Source: Streptomyces sp. NBC_00271
Lineage (GTDB): Bacteria; Actinomycetota; Actinomycetes; Streptomycetales; Streptomycetaceae
Length of the DNA: 64,000 nt
Assembly: GCF_036178845.1 (NCBI RefSeq)
Contig: NZ_CP108070.1
Span: 10,974,001 to 11,038,000 of the forward strand
Direction: 5' to 3'
Shown here: piece by piece, positions 1 through 8,904 of the stretch
Numbering within the stretch: the stretch's first letter is position 1
Layout of the letters: the number at the start of each line of letters is the position of its first letter
Notes under the pieces: model-generated
The model's input: the letters and a program-made list of their open reading frames with translations, nothing else
Told to the model about the DNA's origin: nothing
The model's database searches: none
Made by a program: the position numbers and the translations under genes

Positions 1-303
1 GCGCAGAGTCAGGCGGAAGTGGCCATCCTGGACATCAGCGGAGTGCCCACCATCGACACCCAGGTCGCCCAGCATCTGCTGAAAACGGTGCAGGCGGCGG
101 CCCTCATGGGGACCGTGAGCATCATGAGCGGGGTACGGCCCGAGACGGCTCAGTCGATGGTGCATCTGGGCATCGACATGGGGCGTCTGCGTTCCCGCAA
201 CACGCTGCAGGACGCCTTGCAACTGGCCCTGGCGGTACTCGCCGAGCGGGCCGGGACCGCGGCGACTGCTGCGCACGCACTGAGGTCCGGGGGGGCGCGG
301 TGA
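1..303 (+). CDS. RsbR-like STAS-domain protein, C-terminal part (cut by window edge)
   Basis: The reading frame is open from base 1, so the gene starts upstream of the window; 100 residues are visible. They form a STAS domain with the typical strand-loop segment AILDISGVPTID near the start and the SGVRPETAQ / LGID pattern later, as in RsbR-type stressosome scaffold proteins. In RsbR the conserved Thr/Ser residues are phosphorylated by RsbT. The next gene starts at the overlapping GTGA, followed by RsbS and RsbT homologues, which supports the RsbR assignment. The sensory N-terminal domain lies outside the window and cannot be described. Confidence 0.85.
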   Translation, partial: AQSQAEVAILDISGVPTIDTQVAQHLLKTVQAAALMGTVSIMSGVRPETAQSMVHLGIDMGRLRSRNTLQDALQLALAVLAERAGTAATAAHALRSGGAR

Positions 304-686
304 CCGGGGACGTGGTTCCGGTCATGAGGATCGGTGACACGCTGCTGGTGGCGTTGCAGGGCGATCTGGACGACACCACGGTGATGGCGATCGAGGAGCA
401 GCTCACCCGGGAGATCGCGCACACCTCCGCGTCGGGCATGCTCATCGATGTCAGCCGGCTGAGCGTGGTCGATTCGTTCATCGCCCGTGTACTGGCGAGG
501 ATCGTGGCGATGGTGCGGCTGCTGGGCGCGCAGGCGGCCATCGTGGGGATCCAGCCGGCCGTGGCCATCACCCTGGTGGAGCTGGGTGTGTCGATGGGAC
601 ATTTGGACACCGCGCTCAACGCCGAGCAGGGCCTGGCCCTGCTGGACCGGTTGCGGCGGACCGACGCCGGTGGGGACCGGCCGTGA
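300..686 (+). CDS. rsbS: RsbS-like STAS antagonist of the stressosome
   Basis: The protein has 128 residues and is a single STAS domain. The segment DVSRLSVVDSF carries the serine expected to be phosphorylated by RsbT. RsbS is known to form the stressosome core with RsbR and to hold RsbT until stress triggers phosphorylation. The GTG start overlaps the stop of the upstream STAS gene by four bases, and the stop overlaps the RsbT start in the same way. This implies translational coupling and fixed stoichiometry. There is no N-terminal sensor domain, which separates it from RsbR. Confidence 0.88.
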   Translation: MTGDVVPVMRIGDTLLVALQGDLDDTTVMAIEEQLTREIAHTSASGMLIDVSRLSVVDSFIARVLARIVAMVRLLGAQAAIVGIQPAVAITLVELGVSMGHLDTALNAEQGLALLDRLRRTDAGGDRP

Positions 687-1111
687 CGACGGAGGCGGTG
701 ACGCAGAGGGAGCCGGACGCCTTCACCATCGCCGACGAGGCCGACCTGATCCGGGTGCGTAAGGTGCTGCGGACCGAGGCGGAGGCGGTGGGGCTCAATC
801 TGGTGGACGCGACGAAGCTGATCACGGCCGGCAGCGAGTTGGCCAGGAACATCCTCTACTACGCCACCGGCCGCCGAGGCCGGGTCGGCGTCGAGCGGGT
901 GTATCTGAAGGGCCGCAGGGGCGTGCGGGCCACGTTCGCCGACGACGGTCCGGGCATCGAGGACATCGAGGCGGCGCTGACCGACGGGTTCAGCACCCGG
1001 GGCAGCCTCGGGCTGGGGCTTCCAGGGGCACGGCGGTTGGTCGACGACATGACCCTCACTTCCGTCGCCGGGTCGGGCACGACCGTGGTGATCGTGAAGT
1101 GGCAGCGGTGA
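683..1111 (+). CDS. rsbT: RsbT-like switch serine kinase (GHKL ATPase)
   Basis: The 142-residue protein has the GHKL ATP-binding signature: an N-box like SELARNILYYATG (about residues 54-66), the G1 box DDGPGIED and the G2 box GSLGLGLPGARRL. RsbT phosphorylates RsbS/RsbR under stress and then activates a downstream phosphatase. The GTG start overlaps the rsbS stop. The order STAS, RsbS, RsbT, phosphatase matches the conserved rsbRST-X layout in bacteria that use stressosomes for output other than sigma-B. Confidence 0.88.
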   Translation: MTTEAVTQREPDAFTIADEADLIRVRKVLRTEAEAVGLNLVDATKLITAGSELARNILYYATGRRGRVGVERVYLKGRRGVRATFADDGPGIEDIEAALTDGFSTRGSLGLGLPGARRLVDDMTLTSVAGSGTTVVIVKWQR

Positions 1112-1136
1112 AGCGCGAGTCGAGAACGACGAGGAT

Positions 1137-2234
1137 GTGGCGGCGCTGAGCGAGAGAGAGCACCGTCGCCTTGTCGTCGAGGCCGAGGAGGACGTCGGTG
1201 CGCTGCGCCGGGCGGTGGCGAGGCTGGCCGCCGACCGCCGCGCGTTGCGTCCGGGGGTGGCCGAACTGGTCGCGGCCGAACTCGGTACCAATCTCCTCCG
1301 GCACGCCGTGCCGGGCGGGTATGTGCTCGCCCGGCAGGCAGGCGACGGGATCGAGTTGCTGTCGGTCGACCGCGGCCCGGGCATGACCGCCGCAGGGCTC
1401 GCTGTACCGACCGAGACGGCTCGGGCCTCCGTCCCGCTCCGGCCTGCTGGACGTGGCCTGAACGCGGGGCTGGCCGTGATCCGGCGCAGCGCCGCCGAGT
1501 TCGAGTGGTACTCCACTCTGAACGGCACGGTCCTTTTCGTACGCCTCGGTGCGCCTGAACCTGCGGCGCACCCGGGGTGGCTCGTCGGAGGCGTCAGCGT
1601 TCCCCTGGGCGGCGACGGCGAGTCCGGGGACGCCTGGGCTGTCACCTCCGCCGGCCATCGCGGCTTTCAGGACAGCCCGGCCACATTTCCCGACGTACAC
1701 CCTCATCGCAGCCCCTCCCGCCCGCTGGCCGCTCTGCTCGTGGACGGGCTCGGGCATGGGTCGCATGCCGCTGCGGCGGCCCAGGCCGCTCTCGGTGCCT
1801 TCGAGCGGGTGCCCGTCACCGATCTCGACGCACTGGTCCGGCGGGCCCACGAGGCGATGCGGTCCACCCGTGGTGGGGTCCTGGGCGCGTGTCTGATCGA
1901 TCCCGGGCGCGGGGAACTGGCCTACACGGCCGTAGGCAACATCACAGGGCGAGCCGTGACCGGTGGTCGGTCGGTACATCTGTTGGACCGGCCAGGCATG
2001 CTCGGCACCCAGCTGTCCGTACCCTCCGTCCGCGTTCAGCACTGCCCCTGGGAGCCCGGGTCGACGCTCGTCCTGGCGTCCGACGGGATCCGCTCCGGCT
2101 GGAGCCTGGACGGCCATCCGCGTCTGCTGGAGCAGCACCCGGCGATCGTCGCCGCCGTGCTCCACCGCGACTACGGGCGGCCCACCGACGACGCCACTGT
2201 GCTCGTGGTCCGTCATACCGGCGGCATGCCATGA
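1137..2234 (+). CDS. Anti-sigma-type ATPase domain fused to PP2C/SpoIIE phosphatase (RsbX/TodX-like)
   Basis: This is a 365-residue two-domain protein. Residues about 1-140 are an RsbT/RsbW-like GHKL domain (AELGTNLLRHAV N-box, DRGPGM G1 box, GRGLNAGLAVI G2 region). Residues about 150-365 are a PP2C/SpoIIE phosphatase with LLVDGLGHG carrying the metal-binding Asp, then LASDGIRSGW and TDDATVLVV near the end. Such fusions are inferred to reset stressosome phosphorylation. A GTG start is taken because no in-frame start occurs between it and the rsbT stop 25 bases upstream. The stop overlaps the next gene's ATG. Confidence 0.82.
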   Translation: MAALSEREHRRLVVEAEEDVGALRRAVARLAADRRALRPGVAELVAAELGTNLLRHAVPGGYVLARQAGDGIELLSVDRGPGMTAAGLAVPTETARASVPLRPAGRGLNAGLAVIRRSAAEFEWYSTLNGTVLFVRLGAPEPAAHPGWLVGGVSVPLGGDGESGDAWAVTSAGHRGFQDSPATFPDVHPHRSPSRPLAALLVDGLGHGSHAAAAAQAALGAFERVPVTDLDALVRRAHEAMRSTRGGVLGACLIDPGRGELAYTAVGNITGRAVTGGRSVHLLDRPGMLGTQLSVPSVRVQHCPWEPGSTLVLASDGIRSGWSLDGHPRLLEQHPAIVAAVLHRDYGRPTDDATVLVVRHTGGMP

Positions 2235-3454
2235 TGGCCGGGCCACGTCACTGGTGTGAAGGGCGGCCAGGCATGGGTGACTTGCATGGTTCCGCGACCG
2301 CGGACGGCGCGGACGACACAGCCGCGCCGCAGACCGAACTGGAGCCCAGTGCGCTCCTGGTGGACGAGCTGCGCCAGGAACTGGACGACACCAATCGTGG
2401 CTTGATCGCCCTGCACACCGAACTGGAGACCGCCCGGCTGTCCGAGGCGCGGCTCGCGGCCATCGTGGCCTCCTCCGACGACGCCATGATGTCCCTCGAC
2501 CCCGGCCGTCTCATCGAGACCTGGAACCCGGGCGCCGAGCGGCTGTTCGGCCACACCGAGCAGAACATCATCGGCCAGGCGATCGACGGCCTCATGTCCG
2601 ACGCGGCCTGCGTCGCCTTCCTGGCCGCGGTGGAACAGATTCGTTCCCGGGGGCATGCTGACTCCTACCAGAGCCGGTGGCGCCGTACCGACCGCACCGA
2701 GGTCGACGTGGCGGTCACCGTGTCGCCGATGCGCGACGCCGACGGCGCGCTGATCGGCTTCGCCACGGTGGCGCGCGACATCACCCACCAGGTCGCCGCG
2801 CAGGCCGAGTTGGCCGCTGCCCGGGCGGACCGCGAGGTGATGGCCGAACGCGATCGCATCGCGCGTGACCTGCACGACATGGTCATCCAGCGAGTCTTCG
2901 GCGCCGGTCTGGCGCTGCAGAGCGTCACCGCCCGCATCACCCGCCCCGACTCCGCCGCACGCATCCATACGGTGATCGAGGAACTGGACGCCACCATCCG
3001 GGAGTTGCGCGGCACCATCTTCGAGTTGGGCCAGCCCGCCCAGAAGGCGGCCAGCCTGCGCGCCCAGGTTCTCGACGAGGCCGCCACCGCGCAGGGCCGG
3101 CTCGGCTTCGCCCCCGCGGTCGTGTTCGATGGCCCCGTCGACGCCGCGCTGCCCGACACGACGGCCTCCCACCTGCTGGCGGCGTTGCGTGAGGCCCTCT
3201 CCAATGTGGCCCGCCACGCCCACGCCTCCGCCGTCCGGGTCGCCGTCCACGCCGGAGACGAACTGCTCCTTGAAGTCACCGACAACGGTCGGGGTATCGA
3301 CCCGGCCGTCACCCGAAGCAGCGGGCTGACCAACCTGCGCCGCCGAGCGGAGAAGCTCGGCGGCACGTTCGAGGTGGTCGGCCGACCCGAAGGCGGCACG
3401 TGTCTGTGTTGGCGCATCCCCCTCACCGCCGAGAGCCGGGCCCGTACCTCTTGA
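2231..3454 (+). CDS. PAS-domain sensor histidine kinase (HisKA_3 class)
   Basis: The 407-residue kinase has a short acidic N-terminus and a predicted coiled segment at about 40-70. A PAS domain follows at about 75-195 (SSDDAMMSLDPGRLIETWNPGAE), then a HisKA_3 dimerisation box RDLHDMVIQRVFGAG with phospho-acceptor His215. A HATPase domain ends the protein (EALSNVARHAHA, DNGRGID). The H-box resembles DevS/DosS-type kinases. The ATG overlaps the previous stop as ATGA; ATG at 2234 or 2273 is also possible. No response regulator gene follows. The PAS domain shows no residue that fixes a ligand. Confidence 0.85.
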   Translation: MMAGPRHWCEGRPGMGDLHGSATADGADDTAAPQTELEPSALLVDELRQELDDTNRGLIALHTELETARLSEARLAAIVASSDDAMMSLDPGRLIETWNPGAERLFGHTEQNIIGQAIDGLMSDAACVAFLAAVEQIRSRGHADSYQSRWRRTDRTEVDVAVTVSPMRDADGALIGFATVARDITHQVAAQAELAAARADREVMAERDRIARDLHDMVIQRVFGAGLALQSVTARITRPDSAARIHTVIEELDATIRELRGTIFELGQPAQKAASLRAQVLDEAATAQGRLGFAPAVVFDGPVDAALPDTTASHLLAALREALSNVARHAHASAVRVAVHAGDELLLEVTDNGRGIDPAVTRSSGLTNLRRRAEKLGGTFEVVGRPEGGTCLCWRIPLTAESRARTS

Positions 3455-4164
3455 CCTGGCTGGGCTCGCCAGGGGGACTACCCAGCGCACGTCCACGCCC
3501 CGCCGGCCGTCGGTGAGGGTGCTTCGACCTGTCCTGCCCGTCCGTGAGGGCGACACCGACGTCGGCATGGTGACGGCATGGGCGCCGATGAGTCTCCTGC
3601 GTAGGTGCACGTCGAACGACGTGCCGTCGAGGCGTGGCTCCTGGGCGCTACGGCCGCGCTCGCTTTCGGGGGCCAGACAGTCGGCGTCGGGCGTGCTGCA
3701 CGGTGGCGACTGGACCGGTGATGTATTGGCCAGTGGGGGCTGGAAGCGCGTGGACGAAGCCAGTCAGTCCTTCAACGCGCAGGTGCTGGAGGCTCACCCA
3801 CCGGCGAGCAATCGGCCACGAGTCAGCGCTCCGGCCGCACGGGCGGCGCCTCGGAGGTGCTGTCCAGGACGGGCAGTTCGGCCATCACACACCCCTTTCT
3901 CACACCCACAGTAGGAAGGCGGCAGGCCGTGGAGCAGGGGCCGAAGGTTCCCGCAAGAGGGCCGGGAGCCTGCCGACACCGGACCGCCGGCCCCCAGTCC
4001 CGTCCTTCGGACCCACGGCGCAGGCATTCAGTCCTAGGGAGCGTCGGCGGGAGCGGCCTGCGGCGTTCGCCGCGGTCCGGAGCTGTTTATGGGACCCACC
4101 TGCCGCCTCATCCGTCCCGCCCTACGGTGGAGGGGTGATCAACCACCCTGTGGGAGGAGAGCAC
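3455..4164. other. Gene-poor spacer with decayed fragments
   Basis: This spacer of about 710 bases has no intact gene that I can support. It holds an Rv1733c-like fragment (3620-3760) and a minus-strand 20-codon open frame at about 3885-3823 with no recognisable content. A weak version of the recurring inverted repeat lies at 3938-3951 (GGGCC-GAAG-GTTCC), about 215 bases upstream of the dehydrogenase start. The last 60 bases probably carry the promoter of the next gene, but I see no clear -35/-10 pair. Confidence 0.6.
3620..3760 (+). pseudogene. Fragment of an Rv1733c-family membrane protein (C-terminal part)
   Basis: Translation gives RAVEAWLLGATAALAFGG, then GRAARWRLDR, an in-frame stop at 3719-3721, and GQWGLEA beyond it. 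This parallels the C-terminal end of the intact Rv1733c-like protein on the minus strand ending at 41020, where the order is AAVAFGG, GRVAQWRLDQ, then YDQWGREW. The N-terminal two thirds are missing. It is a decayed paralogue. Confidence 0.5.
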
Positions 4165-5177
4165 ATGGAGATCGTCGCTTACGGCGTCGTCGCGGACGAG
4201 GAGCCACTGCTGCACGACGCGTTCGACAGGGCCGTCGGCGGCCGCCATGAACTGCGCAGTCTGCGGCTGTTCCTGAACCGGGACACCGTCCCGACCGCGG
4301 CTGGCCATGAGGTGGTGCTCAGCAGCGTCAACGACACCCTGGACGCGGAGGTGCTGCGCTCGCTCGCCAAGAACGGCACGAAGATGATCAGCCAGCGGTC
4401 CACCGGCTACAACAACATCGACCTGGCGGTGGCCGAGGGGCTGGGGTCGACCGTGGCCCGAGTGTCGTTCTACTCGCCGTACTCGGTGGCTGAGTTCGCC
4501 TGGGCGCTGGTGCTCGCCATCAACCGGCGGGTCGTCCGCGCGGCTCATCGCACCCGGGAGTTCGACTTCCGGCTCGACGGGCTGATGGGCCGCGACCTGC
4601 ACGGCCGGACGGCCGGACTGGTGGGCACGGGGAAGATCGGGGCCGCGTTCGCCCGGATCGCACACGGCTTCGGGATGCGGCTGCTGGGCTGGGACGTCGC
4701 CGAGACCCCAGACTGCCTGGCCCTGGGCATGCAGTACGTTGAGCGGGAGCGGCTGTTGGCCGAGTCGGACCTGGTCAGCCTCCACATGCCACTGCTGCCG
4801 GACACCCACCATCTCGTCGACGCCCGGGCGCTGGCCGTGATGAAGGACGACGCGATCCTGATCAACTTCAGCCGGGGTGGGCTGGTGGACACTGACGCCC
4901 TGCTGGAAACCCTGCGCGCGGGACGACTGAGCGGTTCGGCCTGGACGTCTACGAGGAGGAGGCTGGCGTGTTCTTCCTCGACAAGTCCCTGGAAGTGATG
5001 ACCGACGAGCGCCTCGCGCGCATGATGACCTTCAGCAACGTGCTGGTCACCTCGCACCAGGCATACTTCACCCGGGACGCCGTGACGCAGATCGCCGAGA
5101 CCACCGTGAGCAACCTCGTGGACTACTTCGCCGGCCGGAGCGGCGACAACGCTCTCGTCCGGGTTGCGAGGACCTGA
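4165..5177 (+). pseudogene. D-lactate dehydrogenase-like 2-hydroxyacid dehydrogenase, frameshifted
   Basis: The protein starts MEIVAYGVVADEE at an ATG preceded by GGGAGGAG. It carries the D-2-hydroxyacid dehydrogenase features: GYNNIDL, the NAD-binding GLVGTGKIGAAFA, SLHMPLLPDTHHL and NFSRGGLVDTDALL. At about 4933-4935 one base is missing. The plus-one reading then continues with the expected FGLDVYEEE and FFLDKSLEVM up to a stop at 5177, restoring a normal length near 337 residues. Fermentative lactate production would fit the anaerobic theme. A single sequencing or assembly error in the ggttcgg stretch would give the same picture. Confidence 0.78.
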
Positions 5178-5587
5178 ACCCCACCGCACGTCCGTCCCCG
5201 GAGTTTCGGGATGGAGGGGGGATCACGCACGGCCACGGAACTTCGAACCGGGGCCGAGGTCTGGCGCGGGCGCCGTTCCGGTGGGGACGCAGGACCCCTC
5301 GCGGATGCCGATCCCGACGCCCGCGCCTGACTCGATGATCACTCCGAAGGGCCGCGTGCAAGAGGGCCGACCGGCCCCTGACGGGGGACGATGGGGTCCT
5401 TGCGGGGCGCGTTCTGTCGTGGTGTCTGGAGGTAGGGCGCAACCGCGACGTGCGGCGGAATCCCGGGCCGCCCGGCGAGCGGAGGTGTAAGCGGGCTCGT
5501 CGCGGCGCCGACACGTACGGCAGTCCGCTCGACTGGGTGCCCGACGGCTGGGACCCTGTCGCATCGGGAGCAGATCAGGAGGATGCC
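5178..5587. other. Upstream region of the first Acg-type nitroreductase
   Basis: This is a 410-base gene-free stretch. It contains one perfect copy of the recurring inverted repeat (5364-5377) and the ribosome binding site GGAGG at 5578-5582. I see no coding sequence supported in either direction. Confidence 0.6.
5364..5377. promoter_or_regulatory. DosR-like inverted repeat GGGCC-GACC-GGCCC
   Basis: This is a perfect 5+5 inverted repeat with a 4-base spacer, 210 bases before the nitroreductase ATG. It has the same form as copies at 17317, 20040, 24091, 26703 and 49319. The half-site GGGNC resembles the DosR/DevR box of mycobacteria (GGGAC-N4-GTCCC). Binding is inferred. Confidence 0.5.
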
Positions 5588-6577
5588 ATGGCATCGCGAC
5601 TCGATGAGGAGACGGTGGCGAAGCTGGTGGCCGAGGCCACGGCGGCCCCGTCCATGCACAACGCGCAGCCGTGGCGCTTCCGCTTCCTGAGCAGCGAGCG
5701 GCTCGTGCTGCTGTACGCCGACCCGGAGCGGGCCATGCCCCACTCGGATCCCGACAACCGGGCGTTGCACATCGGCTGCGGGGCTGCGCTGTTGAACCTG
5801 CGTGTCGCCGCCGCGCACGCAGACCTTGTCCCCGAGACACGACTGCTGCCCGAACCGCAGGATGGACTGCTGCTCGCCGCCGTGCACCTGGCCGACCCCA
5901 CGGGGCGCTTTCGGGACGACGACCTGGCTCGGCTGCACCCGGTGATCCGGGAGCGGCACACCAGCCGCTACCCCTTCGCCGAGAAGGACGTACCCGAGGA
6001 CGTGCGGGCCACCTTGCAGGATGCTGCCACGCGGGAAGGGGCCGAGCTGCTCTTCCCCGGCCTGTGGCATGCCGAGACCGTGCTGGACCTCGTCCGTGAC
6101 GCCGAAAGCCGCGACATCATGGGCACCGAGGCCAATGAGGACCTGGTGCGCTGGACCCGGCTTGGTCCCGAGGCGGACACCGCCGTCGACGGCGTCCCCG
6201 AATACGCCTTCGGGCCGCGCAAACGGGACGGCAAGGCTCCTGTACGGGACTTCACCGGGCGCCGGCCGGTAGCCGACCGCGGCACCACCACCTTTGAGCA
6301 CACCCCGCACTTGGCCCTGCTCAGCACCCTCAGTGACGGCCCCGCCGACTGGCTGCGGGCCGGGCAGGCACTCGAACGAGTCCTGCTGGAGGCCACCCTG
6401 GCCGACCTGGCCACCTCTCTGACCTCGCACGCCCTGGAGGACCGAGAGCTGCGCCTGCTTGCCCGCGACCCGGGACTGGGCACCGGCCAGGTGCAAATGG
6501 TGCTGCGGCTGGGCTACGGTCCGCGAGGCCCGGCCACGCCCCGCCGCCCCGTATGGGATGTCCTGGAGATCGCATGA
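5588..6577 (+). CDS. Acg-family nitroreductase-like flavoprotein
   Basis: The 329-residue protein has the N-terminal segment AAPSMHNAQPWRF typical of Rv2032/Acg and Rv3127-type proteins. A second pattern, ALHIGCGAALLNLRVA, and a C-terminal VLRLGYGP complete the nitroreductase fold. Members of this family are induced through DosR in mycobacteria and are thought to bind or sequester FMN; the substrate is unknown. The ATG at 5588 has GGAGG five bases upstream. A paralogue with very similar motifs lies at 34748-35752. It stands alone, with a DosR-like repeat upstream. Confidence 0.88.
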   Translation: MASRLDEETVAKLVAEATAAPSMHNAQPWRFRFLSSERLVLLYADPERAMPHSDPDNRALHIGCGAALLNLRVAAAHADLVPETRLLPEPQDGLLLAAVHLADPTGRFRDDDLARLHPVIRERHTSRYPFAEKDVPEDVRATLQDAATREGAELLFPGLWHAETVLDLVRDAESRDIMGTEANEDLVRWTRLGPEADTAVDGVPEYAFGPRKRDGKAPVRDFTGRRPVADRGTTTFEHTPHLALLSTLSDGPADWLRAGQALERVLLEATLADLATSLTSHALEDRELRLLARDPGLGTGQVQMVLRLGYGPRGPATPRRPVWDVLEIA

Positions 6578-6710
6578 TCAGGCGCCGTGGTGGTTTGCCG
6601 GGCGGGAGCGAGACGCTCCGGAGTGCGGATGTAGTCCTGACGGAACCGACGATCCGTGATCATTGGCGGTGTGGCGGGGATGCAACCACGCGCGCGTGCT
6701 GCGGTGCGTA

Positions 6711-7141
6711 CCCCGGTCGGGGGGCTGTTGTCGTACGCGGTGTCGGTGGATACGGCGTCCCGGTCGGTGCTGGGGCAGATCTATGAACTCGCGGACAGCC
6801 GGGGCCTTCCACCGGTCTGTATTACCTCCTGCGGGCACGGCATCGGCTGCAGGAGCCGCAGGCGGATGTCGACCGGGCCTCGGACGAGGAACTCGTGGCG
6901 ATGTTCATGGCCTGTCGCAGTGCCCGCGACCGGCTGATCGTGCTGTTGCACGCCCGGGTGGGACTGCGTCGCGGTCAGGTCGCCGGCCTGCGGCGCAGTG
7001 ACTGCCACCTGCTGCCCGATTCACGCCACCTGGGCTGCCACTACAAGGGCGCACACGTGCATGTCCGGCGGCGGAGCAACACGAACCGGGCCTGGTCGAA
7101 GTCGAAGAAGGAGTGGATCCTTCCCGTTGGGGGCAGCACAC
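6711..7141 (+). pseudogene. Remnant of a tyrosine recombinase/integrase
   Basis: One frame gives SVDTASRSVLGQIYELADSR. After a shift, another gives DRASDEELVAMFMACRSARD, then VLLHARVGLRRGQVAGLRR and ARVHV-type sequence ending in SKSKKEWILPV. This matches the core of integrases found with Tn554-like or plasmid-derived elements, including the Arg of the GLRRGE-type box. The N-terminal DNA-binding part and the catalytic C-terminal His/Tyr region are missing, so it is inactive. It marks an old insertion next to the copper oxidase genes. Confidence 0.6.
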
Positions 7142-7207
7142 CTGGCACGGCGGGCATGTCGCGACGAGCTGAACTAGGTTGGGTTCAGGGGAACTGCTTC
7201 AGGGGAC

Positions 7208-7444
7208 GTGATTGCGAAGATGGACGGGCAGACGATCGGCTGGATGTGGGTGTGGCCGGTGCTGGTCGTGGCCGGTCTGCTGATCATCGGCTACGCCGTA
7301 TTGCGGCTGGCGCGAAACGGCCGAGGATCTGCCCGCGGCGGGTCCGATTCGGGTTCGGTGGCGCGACGGATCCTCAATGAGCGCTACGCCCGCGGGGAGA
7401 TCGACGAGCAGGAGTACCAGCACCGATGGAGGGTGTTGCGGTGA
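7208..7444 (+). CDS. Small SHOCT-domain membrane protein
   Basis: The 78-residue protein has one N-terminal transmembrane helix (about residues 12-32, WMWVWPVLVVAGLLIIGYAV). A C-terminal SHOCT motif follows (RILNERYARGEIDEQEYQHR). SHOCT motifs are short helical modules thought to mediate oligomerisation. Its stop overlaps the GTG start of the multicopper oxidase, so the two are probably co-translated. A paralogue lies at 21524. GTG 7208 is used; ATG 7220 is an alternative. Confidence 0.75.
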   Translation: MIAKMDGQTIGWMWVWPVLVVAGLLIIGYAVLRLARNGRGSARGGSDSGSVARRILNERYARGEIDEQEYQHRWRVLR

Positions 7445-8904
7445 CCGGCGCGCCGATCAGCCGGCGCCGGGCCTTGGGCCTGATCGGACTGGGCACGGCC
7501 AACGTCACCGTCGGCGCGACCGGCTGGGCCACCGGTCTGGGCGCCCCGAGCAGGGGCACCTCCGGCCAGGACCTGGCCCAGCCGCCGGTGCTGGCCAGTC
7601 GCGACGGGGTCCTGGATGTGTCGCTGACTGCCGCTCCCGGGGTGCGCCTGGCCGGGCGGGACACTCTGGCGTGGGGGTACAACGGCACCTGCCCGGGGCC
7701 AACCCTGCGGGTACGCCCTGGGGACCTGCTGCGGGTGCGACTGGTCAACCACATCGACCAGCCGACCAACCTGCACACCCACGGCCTGCACGTGTGCCCG
7801 TGTGGCAACGGCGACAACCCGTTCGTCACCGTCGCCCCCGGCGACAGCTTCGACTACGCGTACCGTATCCCGGTCGACCACCCGCCCGGCACGTTCTGGT
7901 ACCACCCGCATCATCACGGCACCGTCGCCGACCAGATCTTCGCCGGCCTGGCCGGGACGCTGCTGGTCGACGGCGGTCCGGACCCGGATCTGCCAGTGAC
8001 CGACGACCTGGCGCTGCTGGTCACTGACACCACCCTCGACGGGGCCGGCCGGGTCGCCGCACCGAACATGATGGCCAAGATGATGGGCCGCGAAGGTGAC
8101 CTGGTGCTGGTCAACGGCCAGCACCAACCCGTCATCACCGCCGCACCCGGCGATGCGCAGCGGTGGCGGGTCATCAACGGCTGTGTCTCCCGGGTGCTCG
8201 CGCTGCGGCTGGAGGGCCACCGGCTGACCCAGCTCGCCCTGGATGGGGCGTTCCTGCCGACCCCGGCCGAGCGGGACCAGGTGGTGCTGGCCCCGGGCAA
8301 CCGGGCCGACCTGCTGGTGCGCCCCGTCCGCGGCGGCCGGTACACGCTGGTTGCCGACCCGTACGACCGGGGCAGTATCGGCATGATGGGCGGCGGCACG
8401 CCCACCTCCGGTCCGGTCACCCTGGCCACCCTGGAAGCCTCCGGACCGGCCGCGACACCGCCGCCGCTGACAGTCACGTTGCCGGCCCCGGCCGCCCCGC
8501 AAGGCCGGGTGGCCGGTCAGCGTCGGCTCACCTTCGCCATGGACATGGGCATGGGCATGATGGGCGGCATGGGCACGGGGATGTTCACCATCGACGGGCG
8601 CACCTTCGACCCGGACCGCGACGATCAGACCGTCCCGCTCGACACCGTCGAGGAGTGGACCGTGGTCAACACCAGTCCCATTGATCATCCGTTCCATCTG
8701 CACGTCTGGCCGTTTCAGGTGCTGGCAACCAGCACCGGCGCACCTCCGACCGGGCTGCGCCAGGATGTTGTGCTCGTGCCCGCGCGGGGCTGGGTGCGGC
8801 TGCGCATCCCGTTCACCGATTACCCCGGCCGCAGCGTCTACCACTGCCACGTTCTCGACCACGAGGACCTCGGCATGATGGCCACCATCAACGTCCACCG
8901 CTGA
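7441..8904 (+). CDS. Tat-exported multicopper oxidase (CueO/laccase-like)
   Basis: This 487-residue protein begins with a Tat-like signal (SRRRALGLIGLGTANV). It carries all four copper motifs: HTHG (His112, His114), WYHPHHHG (His155, His157, His159), HPFHLH (His416, His419, His421) and HCHVLDHEDLGM (Cys469, His474, Met479 as type-1 ligands). A Met-rich stretch near 8539-8586 recalls the copper-binding loop of CueO. The likely role is extracytoplasmic oxidation of Cu(I) or phenolics with O2. GTG 7441 is chosen because GGAGGG lies seven bases upstream and it overlaps the SHOCT stop; ATG 7426 is possible. Confidence 0.9.
   Translation: MTGAPISRRRALGLIGLGTANVTVGATGWATGLGAPSRGTSGQDLAQPPVLASRDGVLDVSLTAAPGVRLAGRDTLAWGYNGTCPGPTLRVRPGDLLRVRLVNHIDQPTNLHTHGLHVCPCGNGDNPFVTVAPGDSFDYAYRIPVDHPPGTFWYHPHHHGTVADQIFAGLAGTLLVDGGPDPDLPVTDDLALLVTDTTLDGAGRVAAPNMMAKMMGREGDLVLVNGQHQPVITAAPGDAQRWRVINGCVSRVLALRLEGHRLTQLALDGAFLPTPAERDQVVLAPGNRADLLVRPVRGGRYTLVADPYDRGSIGMMGGGTPTSGPVTLATLEASGPAATPPPLTVTLPAPAAPQGRVAGQRRLTFAMDMGMGMMGGMGTGMFTIDGRTFDPDRDDQTVPLDTVEEWTVVNTSPIDHPFHLHVWPFQVLATSTGAPPTGLRQDVVLVPARGWVRLRIPFTDYPGRSVYHCHVLDHEDLGMMATINVHR

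Noticed and set aside
3823..3885. Small minus-strand open frame beginning MAELPVLDSTSEAPP
   Set aside because: It has a fair ribosome binding site, but only 20 codons, no family resemblance and no conserved neighbour. It may be the start of a lost gene, and support is too weak.
3938..3951. GGGCC-GAAG-GTTCC upstream of the dehydrogenase
   Set aside because: It has two mismatches in the right half compared with the recurring repeat, too weak to list as a site.
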